Shown: positions 42,706-51,575 of the stretch, one piece after another
Position numbering within the stretch: the stretch's first letter is position 1
Layout: each line of letters starts with the position of its first letter
NCBI GenBank assembly: GCA_903909435.1
Contig: CAIVVT010000288.1
Span: 146,629-210,628, forward strand
Direction: 5' to 3'
Source: an uncultured Acidobacteriia bacterium
Lineage (GTDB): Bacteria; Acidobacteriota; Terriglobia; Bryobacterales; Bryobacteraceae
DNA length: 64,000 nt
Made by a program: the position numbers and the translations under genes
Notes under the pieces: model-generated
Databases searched by the model: none
Told to the model about the DNA's origin: nothing
Seen by the model: the letters and a program-made list of their open reading frames with translations, nothing else

Positions 42706-43356
42706 ATGGCACGCATTCGCATTCTCCTGGCCGACGACCACACCGTCATGCGCCGCGGGATACGGCTGTTACTCGAGCAACAGTCCGACTTCCAGGTGGT
42801 CGGCGAGGCCGAAGACGGCCGCCAGGCGGTTGACCTGACTGCCTCTCTGCATCCCGATGTGGCCGTTCTGGATATCGGAATGCCGTTGTTAAACGGCATC
42901 GAGGCAACGCGGCAAATTGTCACGGCTTCTCCGGAAATCGCGGTGGTAGTTCTCAGCATGCACTCTGACGAGACATATGTTCTGCGAGCTCTGAAGGCTG
43001 GTGCAAAAGGCTATCTGCTCAAGAATTCGGCAGAAGCCGACTTGATCCAGGCCGTTCGAGCTGTTGCCGAGGGGAAGTCGTTTTTCAGTCCAGTCATAGG
43101 CCGGATGTTGCTTGAAGATTACATGCGACAGGTGGCGAAGCGGGAGGTTGAGGACAGCTACGACCTGCTGACGCCGCGGGAAAAAGAGGTCCTGCAGTTG
43201 GTCGCCGAAGGCAAAACGAACAAAGAAGTCGCGAACTTCCTGAAGCTCAGCCTGTATACGGTTGAGAGCCACCGTGGGAACATCCTCGAAAAGCTGAATC
43301 TGCACTCGGTCCCGGAGTTGATCCTCTACGCGGTGCGCAAGGGGATCATCTCATGA
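42706..43356 (+). CDS. NarL/FixJ-family response regulator
   Basis: 216 residues. Receiver domain (1-120) with acidic pocket ADDH, phospho-acceptor in VAVLDIGMP (D54-56 region), conserved Thr/Ser (VVVLSMHSDE) and Lys (KAGAKGYLLKNS). The C-terminal LuxR-type HTH (about 148-205) reads LTPREKEVLQLVAEGKTNKEVANFLKLSLYTVESHRGNILEKLNL. It is a DNA-binding regulator. The convergent gene at 43351-44769 is a NarX-type kinase and the likely partner, with the two 3' ends overlapping by 6 bases. This is an unusual convergent layout for a cognate pair. Confidence 0.92.
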   Translation: MARIRILLADDHTVMRRGIRLLLEQQSDFQVVGEAEDGRQAVDLTASLHPDVAVLDIGMPLLNGIEATRQIVTASPEIAVVVLSMHSDETYVLRALKAGAKGYLLKNSAEADLIQAVRAVAEGKSFFSPVIGRMLLEDYMRQVAKREVEDSYDLLTPREKEVLQLVAEGKTNKEVANFLKLSLYTVESHRGNILEKLNLHSVPELILYAVRKGIIS

Positions 43357-44769
43357 GCCTGCCAATGCACCCGGGGGCGGCAGCGGGACCTCCGCAACTA
43401 TGGCGGTTCCCGCCCCAGGCTCGGACGTGACCCGCAGAAGGCCTCCGAACTGGCGCAGGCGTTCTTCCATCCCCACCGTTCCAAGACCACGAACGTTCTC
43501 CGCGTCAAACCCGATTCCATCGTCCTGCACGCGGAGGACTAACCGGTTAAGAATCTGCTTCAGTTCGATCTGGACCGTTTTGGCCTGAGCGTGGCGCGTG
43601 ACGTTTTGAAGCGCTTCCTGCGCGATCCGGTAGAGACAGATGCTTGGCCCCTCGGGCAGATCGTCTGCAACGGCTTCGGCCGAAACCTTCACTGCGAGGC
43701 CGGTTCGCCGGGACACTTCGCGTGCCTGCCATTGGATCGCGGCAGTCAAACCCAGATCATCCAGCATCGAAGGCCGCAACAAGAGAGCGATGTCGCGGAT
43801 CTCGTTAACGCTGGTGTCGGCAAGCCGCCGGATCGAGTTCAGGAGTTCCCGGCTTTGCGCATCACTCTCCGGAATACGCTTTTGGAGATTTCCGGCATCG
43901 ACGAGCAAGGCGTTGAGGGACTGTCCCACCTCGTCATGCAGTTCTCGTGATATGGACTTCCTTTCCTGCTCCTGAGCGGCTACAAGGCGTTGCGACAACT
44001 CTCCCATCTCGACGCGGGCGGCGGCAACCTGCTCATATCTACGCCGGGTTTCCATCTCGAGCCGGGAAATATAGATCGCACTGCCAATCGCTAGAATCGT
44101 TGCCACGCCCAAACTCAAGACGAACATCCACAGGAACTCTGTGCGCAGGTTCCCGAATCCTGCGGCCATCCGCGACTCTCCATCCGCCACCTGCCGCGAA
44201 TGCGCATCATCGATCTCCGTCGTGATTTCCAAGACCGAAAGCCGGCTCGGCAGAACAGCCGAACTGTAAAAAGCCAAACCGGAAGCCCTTCTTTCGCGAT
44301 TCGACCATGTCAGGGTTGGGCTGATCGATTCCCAGTAGCGCTCGATCTTTCTTCTCAGCCTGGCAGCCATCTCGGCCTCGTTTGCGTTGGGAGTAGCGGT
44401 GTAGGCGTCGAGGCCGTGTTCCAAATCCGCCCAAACCCGGCGCAACTCGCGACTGTGCTCCGCGCTACGGTTCTCGTCGGGATCCAATAGATAGTCGCGG
44501 ACAAAAGTGTCGGATAGAAGAAGCTTGGTTCGGATCGAAACCAGCGTTCCAGTTCGCGCGAGGGCATCCGCTCGAATGAACTCGCCCTGCTCTCGGATGC
44601 CATGGAGCACCCGAACTGCATCGGCTCCCGCTGCGAGCATCAGCAGTAACATTCCCCCCAGCCCTACGCACAGGATCATTCGGACACGGCGGTGCGCGGC
44701 TTCCAGCGCCGGTTCAGGCACGAGAGTGTTGCCTTCGGCTTCGATGACAGCGGGCTTTCCACCAGGCAT
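43351..44769 (-). CDS. Membrane histidine kinase, NarX/DegS type (HisKA_3)
   Basis: 472 residues. Two membrane helices (MILCVGLGGMLLLMLAAGADAV about 31-52 and FLWMFVLSLGVATILAIGSAIYIS about 212-235) enclose a helical periplasmic region resembling CHASE3. HisKA_3 has the phospho-His in SISRELHDEVGQSLNAL. HATPase_c has RIAQEALQNVTRHA, VQDDGIGFD and GLGTVGMEERLRQFGG. GGGAG lies before the ATG at 44769. The start overlaps the 3' end of the receiver-like gene by 56 bases, so they are probably cotranscribed. Its likely partner is the NarL-type regulator next door. Confidence 0.9.
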   Translation of the reverse strand: MPGGKPAVIEAEGNTLVPEPALEAAHRRVRMILCVGLGGMLLLMLAAGADAVRVLHGIREQGEFIRADALARTGTLVSIRTKLLLSDTFVRDYLLDPDENRSAEHSRELRRVWADLEHGLDAYTATPNANEAEMAARLRRKIERYWESISPTLTWSNRERRASGLAFYSSAVLPSRLSVLEITTEIDDAHSRQVADGESRMAAGFGNLRTEFLWMFVLSLGVATILAIGSAIYISRLEMETRRRYEQVAAARVEMGELSQRLVAAQEQERKSISRELHDEVGQSLNALLVDAGNLQKRIPESDAQSRELLNSIRRLADTSVNEIRDIALLLRPSMLDDLGLTAAIQWQAREVSRRTGLAVKVSAEAVADDLPEGPSICLYRIAQEALQNVTRHAQAKTVQIELKQILNRLVLRVQDDGIGFDAENVRGLGTVGMEERLRQFGGLLRVTSEPGAGTAIVAEVPLPPPGALAGS

Positions 44770-45427
44770 ACGTCTCCCTGCCCATCATGGCAGACAGGGC
44801 CGCTCCAATCGAGCAGCAAGTGCAGCGCGGAGTGTAGCCGACGCTTCTTCCAATCTTCGGGAGGAGATGCTGCGAGGTCTGCGGGTTCAGGCCAGAGCGG
44901 ATCGCCGCCAAGACCCGCCTGATTCTCTCTTTCCCACGTTGCGGGTCATTGATTTCCAGTTCTACCGAGTGGGCACACTCAAGAGCGTCCAGAAGATCCC
45001 CCAGATGGGCCGTCTTGGGGATAACATCGAGCGCGAGATGGGGGCAGATCAGAGACCATGTGTTTTCGTGCCGCTGTGTGAGGACGACCTTCGGAACGTT
45101 GGGGTGCGACTCTTCAAGTCTTTGCAGGATTTCCGTCCACAGTTCGAAGGTGTGGTCGATGTCAATCAACAAAATCCGAGCACTGGTGATCGCCAATAGT
45201 ACTTCGGACTCACGAATATCACGAGCGTGAAACGCACGGATCCCGACCGCAGATAGATGATGGCTCAACCTGACTGCGTCTTTCCCTGACGCGGATAGGA
45301 ATACACAAGAGAAACGCCTCGCGAAGTTCGTAGAGGGATCGTGTTCACGTTCGTGTTTCAGGAACAGGCCGGTGCGATTGTCCATCGAAAACCCCGGGTG
45401 GAAAGCCCCTTTATTCGCTTCATTCAT
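44714..45427 (-). CDS. Receiver-like protein upstream of the NarX-type kinase
   Basis: About 237 residues from ATG 45427, with AAGGAG 9 bases upstream; the frame is open from 45505. The middle resembles a receiver: FSCVFLSASGKDAVRLSHHLSAVGIRAFHARDIRESEVLLAITSARILLIDIDHTFELWTEILQRL, VPKVVLTQ, LDVIPKTAHLGDLLDALE. A candidate acceptor Asp is in LLIDIDH, but the first acidic pair is missing (LSASG). The C-terminal 60 residues, including a CTCC cluster, are Arg-rich and not domain-like; the last ~18 codons overlap the kinase start. Probably an atypical receiver working with the kinase downstream. Confidence 0.6.
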   Translation of the reverse strand: MNEANKGAFHPGFSMDNRTGLFLKHEREHDPSTNFARRFSCVFLSASGKDAVRLSHHLSAVGIRAFHARDIRESEVLLAITSARILLIDIDHTFELWTEILQRLEESHPNVPKVVLTQRHENTWSLICPHLALDVIPKTAHLGDLLDALECAHSVELEINDPQRGKERIRRVLAAIRSGLNPQTSQHLLPKIGRSVGYTPRCTCCSIGAALSAMMGRETYAWWKARCHRSRRQHSRA

Positions 45428-45495
45428 CGCCTTCGTCTCCTTCCTGCCTGCCTCAGTGTAAGGATCTGGAGGGCTTTCCTGATATCGCCTTCGGA

Positions 45496-45567
45496 GGGGA
45501 TACACCCAACCGGGGGCAGGGGGCGTGAGCCTCCGTTCATACCCTGGGCTGGGTGATAGCCATCCCC
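45496..45567 (+). other. Structured DNA/RNA element upstream of htrA
   Basis: Nested inverted repeats: GGGGAT (45496-45501) with ATCCCC (45562-45567), and CACCCA (45503-45508) with TGGGTG (45550-45555), enclosing a G-rich centre. It lies in the divergent spacer between the receiver-like gene and htrA, so it could be a leader RNA structure or a protein site. It matches no riboswitch class that I know. Confidence 0.35.
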
Positions 45568-45714
45568 TCTGCGGGGTTGTCGTTCCCCCCTTTCGAGGCT
45601 ATGGGTTTAAAAAGCATGCGGCCCTAGTCTGGAGTTGAGCCGAACGAGGAGCCTAGGTTTCCCGGCCGGCCAGCCTCCCGAAGGCGTTGGGAGGCCGCCA
45701 ATAAGGAGGCAAGA

Positions 45715-47208
45715 ATGAGTTTCAACGGACATATGCGGAGCCGCCGGAAGGTGGTCTTCTTCGCCGCCGCAGCTTTAACTATTGGAGGAGCCCTCGGTGT
45801 GGCGGCCGCTGCCACCGTGCATCTTCACACAGGTCCATGGCCCATGGCCTCGATCAGAGAAGCAGTGCACTCGGGCAGTGAGGACACGCGAGGTTATTCC
45901 CGGGTAGTGAAGGCAGTGCTGCCAGCCGTGGTAAACATTTCCTCTTCGCGCATCGCCAAGGACGAAATGAGCGGTATGAGAGGTCAGCCGTCCATGGACC
46001 CGTTCTTCCGCCAGTTCTTTGGCGACGAGGGTTCCAGGCGCTTCAACATTCCCAAGGAACGCCGTGAGAAGAGCTTGGGTTCTGGCGTAATCGTGAGCCC
46101 CGAGGGCTATGTGCTGACCAACAACCACGTTGTGGACCACGCAACTGAAATTACAGTCACCCTTCGCGATAAGCGCGAGATGAAGGCCGAAGTAGTCGGT
46201 ACCGATCCGCGCACCGATATCGCCGTTCTCAAGATCGAAGGAACAAACTTCCCCTATGTCACGCTGGGGGACTCTTCCAAGGTGCAGGTTGGAGACATAG
46301 CACTCGCGATCGGTGACCCGTTCGGCGTGGGCCAGACCCTGACTTCGGGGATCGTGAGCGCAATGGGCCGCGGCAACCTCGGCATTGAAGAAGTCGAAGA
46401 CTTCATTCAGACCGACGCGCCGATCAACCCAGGCAACTCCGGTGGCGCGCTGATTGATGACGAAGGGCACCTCATCGGCATCAACACCGCGATCATCTCG
46501 GGCAATTCTGGCGGGAATCAAGGCATCGGATTCGCGGTTCCCGTCAATCTGGCTCGCCACGTGATGGACCAGATTCTGAAGAACGGCAAAGTCGAACGTG
46601 CCTACCTCGGCATTCTGCCGCAGGACGTGACGCCAGCCATGGCGAAGGCCTTTGGAACGAAGGATACCGAAGGCGCAGTTGTCAGTGACATTACCGCCGA
46701 CAGCCCCGCCGCCCACAGCGACCTGAAGCAAGGCGACATCATCCTGACGGTGAACGGCAAAATGATTGGAGACGCTAACCAACTGCGCCTTCAGATCGGC
46801 ATGCTCTCTCCTGGGTCCACGGTGAACCTGAACGTTCTTCGCGACGGCAATCCGCAGCAGGTGGCCGTTAAGCTCGGCGACTTCCCTTCGAAGGAAGATC
46901 GGGCATCGCTAAAGCGCAACGATCCGGACAGCTCCCTCGAAGGCGTTTCAGTCGAGAACCTGACGCCTGAGACAGCCCGCGAGATGAAACTGGCGCCAGA
47001 AACCAAGGGTGTGGTGGTATCGGAACTCGATCCATCCAGCCACGCCGCGGAGGCCGGACTGCATCCCGGCGATGTGATTCAGCAGGTCAACCGTCAACCC
47101 GTGAAGAACGTCCAGGACTTCGACCACGCAATGGCTTCGGCTAAGAAGGACAGCCCGACGCTTCTGTTGGTCAGCCGGGAAGGCAGTACCTTGTTCGTCG
47201 CTGTTTGA
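45715..47208 (+). CDS. degP: HtrA/DegP-type periplasmic serine protease with two PDZ domains
   Basis: 497 residues. N-terminal membrane anchor or signal (KVVFFAAAALTIGGALGVAAAATV, residues 12-35). The trypsin-like domain (about 115-290) has the catalytic triad His138 (LTNNHVVDH), Asp168 (RTDIAVLKI) and Ser242 (NPGNSGGAL). PDZ1 (~305-395) begins YLGILPQDVTPAMAKAFG; PDZ2 (~405-495) begins VSVENLTPETAREM. It is a folding-stress protease/chaperone of the envelope. AGGAGG lies 7 bases before the ATG. It stands alone with a long structured upstream region; a 14-bp hairpin follows 115 bases after the stop. Confidence 0.94.
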   Translation: MSFNGHMRSRRKVVFFAAAALTIGGALGVAAAATVHLHTGPWPMASIREAVHSGSEDTRGYSRVVKAVLPAVVNISSSRIAKDEMSGMRGQPSMDPFFRQFFGDEGSRRFNIPKERREKSLGSGVIVSPEGYVLTNNHVVDHATEITVTLRDKREMKAEVVGTDPRTDIAVLKIEGTNFPYVTLGDSSKVQVGDIALAIGDPFGVGQTLTSGIVSAMGRGNLGIEEVEDFIQTDAPINPGNSGGALIDDEGHLIGINTAIISGNSGGNQGIGFAVPVNLARHVMDQILKNGKVERAYLGILPQDVTPAMAKAFGTKDTEGAVVSDITADSPAAHSDLKQGDIILTVNGKMIGDANQLRLQIGMLSPGSTVNLNVLRDGNPQQVAVKLGDFPSKEDRASLKRNDPDSSLEGVSVENLTPETAREMKLAPETKGVVVSELDPSSHAAEAGLHPGDVIQQVNRQPVKNVQDFDHAMASAKKDSPTLLLVSREGSTLFVAV

Positions 47209-47619
47209 TTTCCGGCGTAGAAATGCTTCGGTACACGCCGACGGGAGAGGAGGGCCCCCGGCATTCCTCTCAACCGGCAAAGTCTGAAAAGCAAAACGCG
47301 AGCTGCCGGCCAATGAAGAGTTGGCGGAGGTTCGCGTTTTGCCATTCTCCGCGAACCTCCGCCCCGTTAACGTCCCTGCAATGATCCGGCCTGTCAGACG
47401 AAAATCTTGTGCGGCTTGGAGCACGACCGAATCGGCTACCATCTTTAGCGGAGCCACCGTTCCATTCCGTCTGCGATACAACCGTGGGCTTGATAACCGA
47501 TTGAGAAGCTGGACTTACTTGGGGAAAGCCGAGCCTTGGCTGAGAGGCGTTCTGTCAGCCAGCCGGCATGTGCCGGACCAAAGCTGCAACACGGCTGCGG
47601 CGCGGTCTAGGATTGAATT
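47209..47619. other. Intergenic region with a long perfect hairpin
   Basis: About 410 bases between htrA and the selenoprotein gene. It holds the 14-bp hairpin at 47323-47363 and otherwise no supported gene. Confidence 0.45.
47323..47363 (+). terminator. 14-bp perfect stem-loop downstream of htrA
   Basis: GGCGGAGGTTCGCG (47323-47336) pairs perfectly with CGCGAACCTCCGCC (47350-47363) across a 13-base loop. No U tract follows, so this may be a Rho-dependent pause, an mRNA-stabilising structure or an intergenic repeat rather than a classic terminator. Confidence 0.4.
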
Positions 47620-48654
47620 ATGCTCCTTGCCGGGATGACGCTTCTAGCCGCCTCGATCGCTACCGGCCCGGAGCCGGGATCCAGAATCCCGGCGTTCTCA
47701 CTTCCCGACCAGACGGGCCAGACGCGCGACTTCGCGTCGCTCAAGGGCCCCAAGGGACTCGTTCTGGTGTTCTTTCGATCGGCTGACTGGTGACCGTTCT
47801 GTAAGGGGCAACTCGTGGAGTTGCAGGTTCATTCGGCAGAGTTCCGGAAACGCGGTCTGAACGTGGCGGCGATCAGCTATGACAGCGTCGCCGTGCTCAG
47901 AGACTTCGCCCGACGCCGCAACATCTCGTTCCCGCTCCTCTCGGATGATCAATCGCGCGTGATTCGTGCGTTCGGCATTTTGAATGAGAGCATCGAGAAA
48001 ACAAGTTCCGTCTTCGGCGTACCTTATCCTGGCACCTATGTGCTCAACCAGGCGGGTGCCGTAACAGCGAAGTATTTCGAGGTGGAGTATGAGGAACGGG
48101 TGACCGCCTCGGACATCCTGGCCCGCCAGTTTGGGGCACAGCCGGCCGCTTCGCCGAGCGGCGCAACAGGTAAGCACCTCAGCATCACGGAGTCGAGCAG
48201 CGCACGCATGGCCATCGGCGGCCAGAAACTGGCCCTCATCCTAACGATCGAAATGCAACCCGGCATCCACGTCTACGCACCCGGCGTACAGGGCTACAAG
48301 CCGGTGTCTTGGGAGATGAGCGCCGGGCAAGCAAAACTGCCGACGCGTTTCTTCACCGCAGTGGCGTGGCCGAAGGCGAGGATGCTGCACTTGAAAGCAA
48401 TCGGCGAGACCGTTCCGGTGTATGAGAAGAGTCTTCGTCTCGTGCGAGAGTTCACCGTGCCCAGCAACCAGTTGCTACGGGAAGCGACCGGGCCAGATGG
48501 AAGAATGACGCTTGAGGGCGTGTTCCGGTATCAGGCGTGCGATGCGACGACTTGTTACAACCCCGAGACGATTCCGGTTCGATTCGAACTGCAGGTCCTT
48601 CGGCATGACACTGAGCGTGTGCCCGAAGCGCTTCGGCGGAAGACGGGCGGGTAA
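47620..48654 (+). CDS. Peroxiredoxin-like/DsbD-alpha-like fusion, predicted selenoprotein (Sec58 = in-frame TGA 47791-47793)
   Basis: 344 residues if TGA 47791-47793 is read as Sec. ATG 47620 is the only start after an in-frame upstream stop; a signal-like stretch follows (MLLAGMTLLAASIATG). Residues ~18-160 are an AhpC/TSA domain: SRIPAFSLPDQTGQTRDF, VLVFFRSADW-U-PFCKGQL, SYDSVAVLRDFARRRNISFPLLSDD, GVPYPGTYVLNQAG. Family members have the peroxidatic Cys after DW; here it is TGA, three before Cys61 (UxxC). Residues ~180-325 resemble the DsbD alpha domain, with its Cys pair in YQACDATTCYNP, so reducing power may be delivered within one chain (inference). A 7-bp hairpin follows the TGA. An ORF caller would start it falsely at 47815. 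Confidence 0.82.
47808..47824 (+). promoter_or_regulatory. Candidate bacterial SECIS hairpin of the peroxiredoxin fusion gene
   Basis: Perfect 7-bp stem GCAACTC (47808-47814) with GAGTTGC (47818-47824), loop GTG (47815-47817). From the U of UGA the loop G-U is at 25-26, exactly as in the ArsM-like gene (10440-10443). The 3-base loop is short for a SECIS, but its first base is the expected G. Confidence 0.68.
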
Positions 48655-49088
48655 GTGGTTTCTTCTGCTCAGCGACAGACGCGTCTTTGCCTTTGTCTGC
48701 CTGTTGGACGCATGCCAAAAATCTGCGTGGGACTTGCAGCTGACGGGTGCGGCCAAACGGAAAATTCTACGAACTTGTGACACTTCCGGGACAGCCCATC
48801 ACGCCGGCTTGCGGCAGCGAGATCCCAAAGACCTTCGATGCCTACATCTCCGAGCTATACCGTATTTGTTCGGGGTGACGGGCCAGAACCCTTTTGACCT
48901 GCGATTTGACTCCGAAGATCGTCGCAACCCATCTACCCGAATAGGCACCTCATGGACTGGCCGATCGAACACTCGCATCACGTCGCCGGATAGAGCGGGG
49001 ATTGGCTCGAAATCAGACATTGGAGGCGGAGGGCGACCAACGCGACGAAACGGCGTAAACCGCGCAATTGCAAACGAGGATGTTCAGT
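48655..49088. other. Intergenic region without a supported gene
   Basis: About 430 bases between the selenoprotein fusion and the P-type ATPase gene. No frame has protein character. I also checked it for a selC-like tRNA and found none. Confidence 0.4.
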
Positions 49089-51575
49089 ATGCCAACGACC
49101 CCAACCGAATCAGAACCGGCACCCACCAAGCCAGCTAATGCCACGCCCCCGGACATCGCAACTGCGTCGGTTCCCGAAACGCTCGCGACGCTCAAGGTCA
49201 ACCCCGACAGTGGGCTCACAAGCACGGATGTGGATGCTCGCCGGAAGGAACATGGCTACAACGAAGTAGCCGAGAAGAAAGGGCACCCGTTCCTTACATT
49301 CCTTCGGAAATTCTGGGGGATCTCGGCGTGGATGCTGGAACTGATCATAGTACTTTCAGCCGTACTCCGAAAATACTCGGACCTCGTCGTGGTGTGCGCG
49401 CTGCTGGTTGTCAACGCGGTGCTGAGCTTCATGCAGGAGCACCGGGCTGCCGGTGTCGTTGAGACACTTCGCCGGCGATTGCAGGTCAGTGCGCGCGTGC
49501 GGCGCGATTCCAATTGGCAGGTCATCCCGGCGCGGGAATTGGTTCCTGGCGACATAGTTCGCGTGCGACCCGGCGACATCATTCCAGCGGACGTGAAACT
49601 CCTTACGGGAGCGTTGAGTGTGGACCAGTCTGCGCTCACTGGCGAATCGAACGACGCAGACAAGAAGCCCGGAGAAGTGCTCTCTTCGGGGTCCGTTGTC
49701 CGGCGAGGCGAGGGCAACGGCGTGGTTCTGCTGACCGGGGCGAAGACCTATTTTGGCCGCACCACGGAGCTTGTGCAGCAGGCTCGACCGAAGCTCCACA
49801 TCGAAGCTGTGGTGAGCAAGGTGGTCCGTTGGCTTTTTGTCATTGTGGGCGCGTTGCTCTGCGTGGTGGTCGTGCTGTCGCTGATCCGCGGCGCGCCTCT
49901 TCTGGAGATGGTTCCGCTTATGCTCGTGCTGCTGATGAGCGCAGTGCCAGTCGCGCTCCCCGTCATGTTCACGATCAGCATGGCTGTTGGGTCGAAAGAG
50001 CTGGCCAAGCGCGGCGTTCTAGTGACCCGCCTGAGCGCAGCCGAGGATGCCGCGACGATGGACGTTCTCTGTGTGGACAAGACCGGCACAATCACGATGA
50101 ACCAGTTGGGCGTCACCGGCCTAATCCCGCTGGAGAAGTCAACGGAGGCCGAGGTGTTGTTTGCCGGGGCTCTGGCATCGCAGGAAGCCAACCAGGATCC
50201 CATTGACCTCGCGTTCCTGGCTGCGGCCAAGGAGAAGCATATTTTCGACAATCTGCGCAAGGTTACGCCGGTTTCGTTCGCGCCGTTCGACGCGAAGAAC
50301 CGGCGGACGGAAGCGGTAGTCGAGCAGAACGGGCAGCGGATGCGTGTGATGAAAGGCGCCGTGCGCACCATTGCCGAAGCCTGCGGACTGCAGCTCCCGG
50401 CGATCGAAGCGTTGGAGGCGCGCGTCAGTGATTCGGCTGCAAGAGGCTATCGGACATTGGCGGTGGCACGCGGTCCCGAGACGGGCGCTCCGGGATTGGT
50501 CGGATTGGTGGCATTGTACGATCCGCCGCGACCGGACGCGAAGCAACTTATTGCCGCACTCCAAGCTCACGGAGTGGCGGTGAAGATGCTCACCGGCGAC
50601 GCGCTGCCGGTGGCAAGCGAAATCGCGCGCGGAGTGGGTTTATCCAACATTCGGCGCATGGCGGACCTCAAAGCCGCAAACGCGCAGGCTGGTAACAGGG
50701 TGGTTGATCTTCTCGCGGGCACCGATGGTCTTGCCGAGGTATTTCCGGAAGACAAATACACCGTGGTGAAGAACCTGCAAGCCGCCGGGCATGTCACTGG
50801 AATGACGGGTGACGGTGTAAACGATGCTCCCGCACTGCGCCAGGCCGAGGTCGGCATCGCCGTTGCAACCGCAACCGATGTGGCCAAGGGCGCCGCGAGT
50901 GTAGTCCTGACCGAACCGGGGCTGACCAATATCGTCGCCCTGGTCGAGCAGGGGCGCACGATCTATCAGCGCATCCTGACGTGGATCATCAACAAGATCA
51001 GCCGGACCATCCTGAAGGCATCCTTCGTGGCCATCGCTTACGTGGTGACCGGCAAATTCGTAGTGTCTGCCTTTGCGATGCTGCTGTTGACCTTTATGAC
51101 GGATTTCGCCAAAATCTCCCTGGCGACCGACAACGTTCGGCCGTCCGGGAAACCAGAGACATGGAATATCGGGGGCTTCATCACGGTGTCGGTGGTCCTG
51201 GGTGTTGCGATGGTGGCGGAAGCATTGCTCCTATTGTGGATCGGCTGGTCGCGTTTCGGCTTGTCGGCCCACGACAATGCGCTCTATACCTTCAGCTTCC
51301 TCACCTTGCTCTACTTTGCCGTGTTCTCCGTGGCTTCCGCGCGCGAGCGCCGCGCGTTCTGGTCGACGCTGCCCAGCAAGGCCCTCCTGGCGGCCCTCCT
51401 TGCGGATGCACTCGTGGGTACCATCCTTACGCGCGTGGGTCTTCCGGGACTCATGCCACTGCCGTGGACGCAAACACTCGCGATCTTTGCATATGCAACG
51501 GTTTCTTGTCTGGTGATCAACGACGCACTGAAGGTCGTGATGATCAAGTGGCGCGTGCCAACGGCGATCGCTTAG
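49089..51575 (+). CDS. P3A-type plasma-membrane proton-translocating P-type ATPase
   Basis: About 828 residues from ATG 49089, with GAGG 9 bases upstream (the frame opens at TTG 49068). Motifs in order: cation ATPase N-terminus (ATLKVNPDSGLTSTDVDARRKEHGYNEV), membrane pair, actuator TGES (SALTGESN), helix 4 PVALPVMFTIS, phosphorylation site DKTGT (CVDKTGTITMN), ATP-binding (PFDAKNRRTEAVV), MLTGDALPVASEIARGVGL, hinge TGDGVNDAPAL and six C-terminal membrane helices (ISRTILKASFVAIAYV and further). Helix 4 PVALP and TGDALPVA are those of H+-ATPases rather than the CPC of heavy-metal pumps. It would extrude protons. No regulator is visible nearby. Confidence 0.9.
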   Translation: MPTTPTESEPAPTKPANATPPDIATASVPETLATLKVNPDSGLTSTDVDARRKEHGYNEVAEKKGHPFLTFLRKFWGISAWMLELIIVLSAVLRKYSDLVVVCALLVVNAVLSFMQEHRAAGVVETLRRRLQVSARVRRDSNWQVIPARELVPGDIVRVRPGDIIPADVKLLTGALSVDQSALTGESNDADKKPGEVLSSGSVVRRGEGNGVVLLTGAKTYFGRTTELVQQARPKLHIEAVVSKVVRWLFVIVGALLCVVVVLSLIRGAPLLEMVPLMLVLLMSAVPVALPVMFTISMAVGSKELAKRGVLVTRLSAAEDAATMDVLCVDKTGTITMNQLGVTGLIPLEKSTEAEVLFAGALASQEANQDPIDLAFLAAAKEKHIFDNLRKVTPVSFAPFDAKNRRTEAVVEQNGQRMRVMKGAVRTIAEACGLQLPAIEALEARVSDSAARGYRTLAVARGPETGAPGLVGLVALYDPPRPDAKQLIAALQAHGVAVKMLTGDALPVASEIARGVGLSNIRRMADLKAANAQAGNRVVDLLAGTDGLAEVFPEDKYTVVKNLQAAGHVTGMTGDGVNDAPALRQAEVGIAVATATDVAKGAASVVLTEPGLTNIVALVEQGRTIYQRILTWIINKISRTILKASFVAIAYVVTGKFVVSAFAMLLLTFMTDFAKISLATDNVRPSGKPETWNIGGFITVSVVLGVAMVAEALLLLWIGWSRFGLSAHDNALYTFSFLTLLYFAVFSVASARERRAFWSTLPSKALLAALLADALVGTILTRVGLPGLMPLPWTQTLAIFAYATVSCLVINDALKVVMIKWRVPTAIA

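Noticed and set aside
47815..48654. Start of the peroxiredoxin-fusion gene at GTG 47815
   Set aside because: This would drop the catalytic region; the sequence before it is plainly AhpC/TSA in the same frame, broken only by the TGA at the catalytic position.
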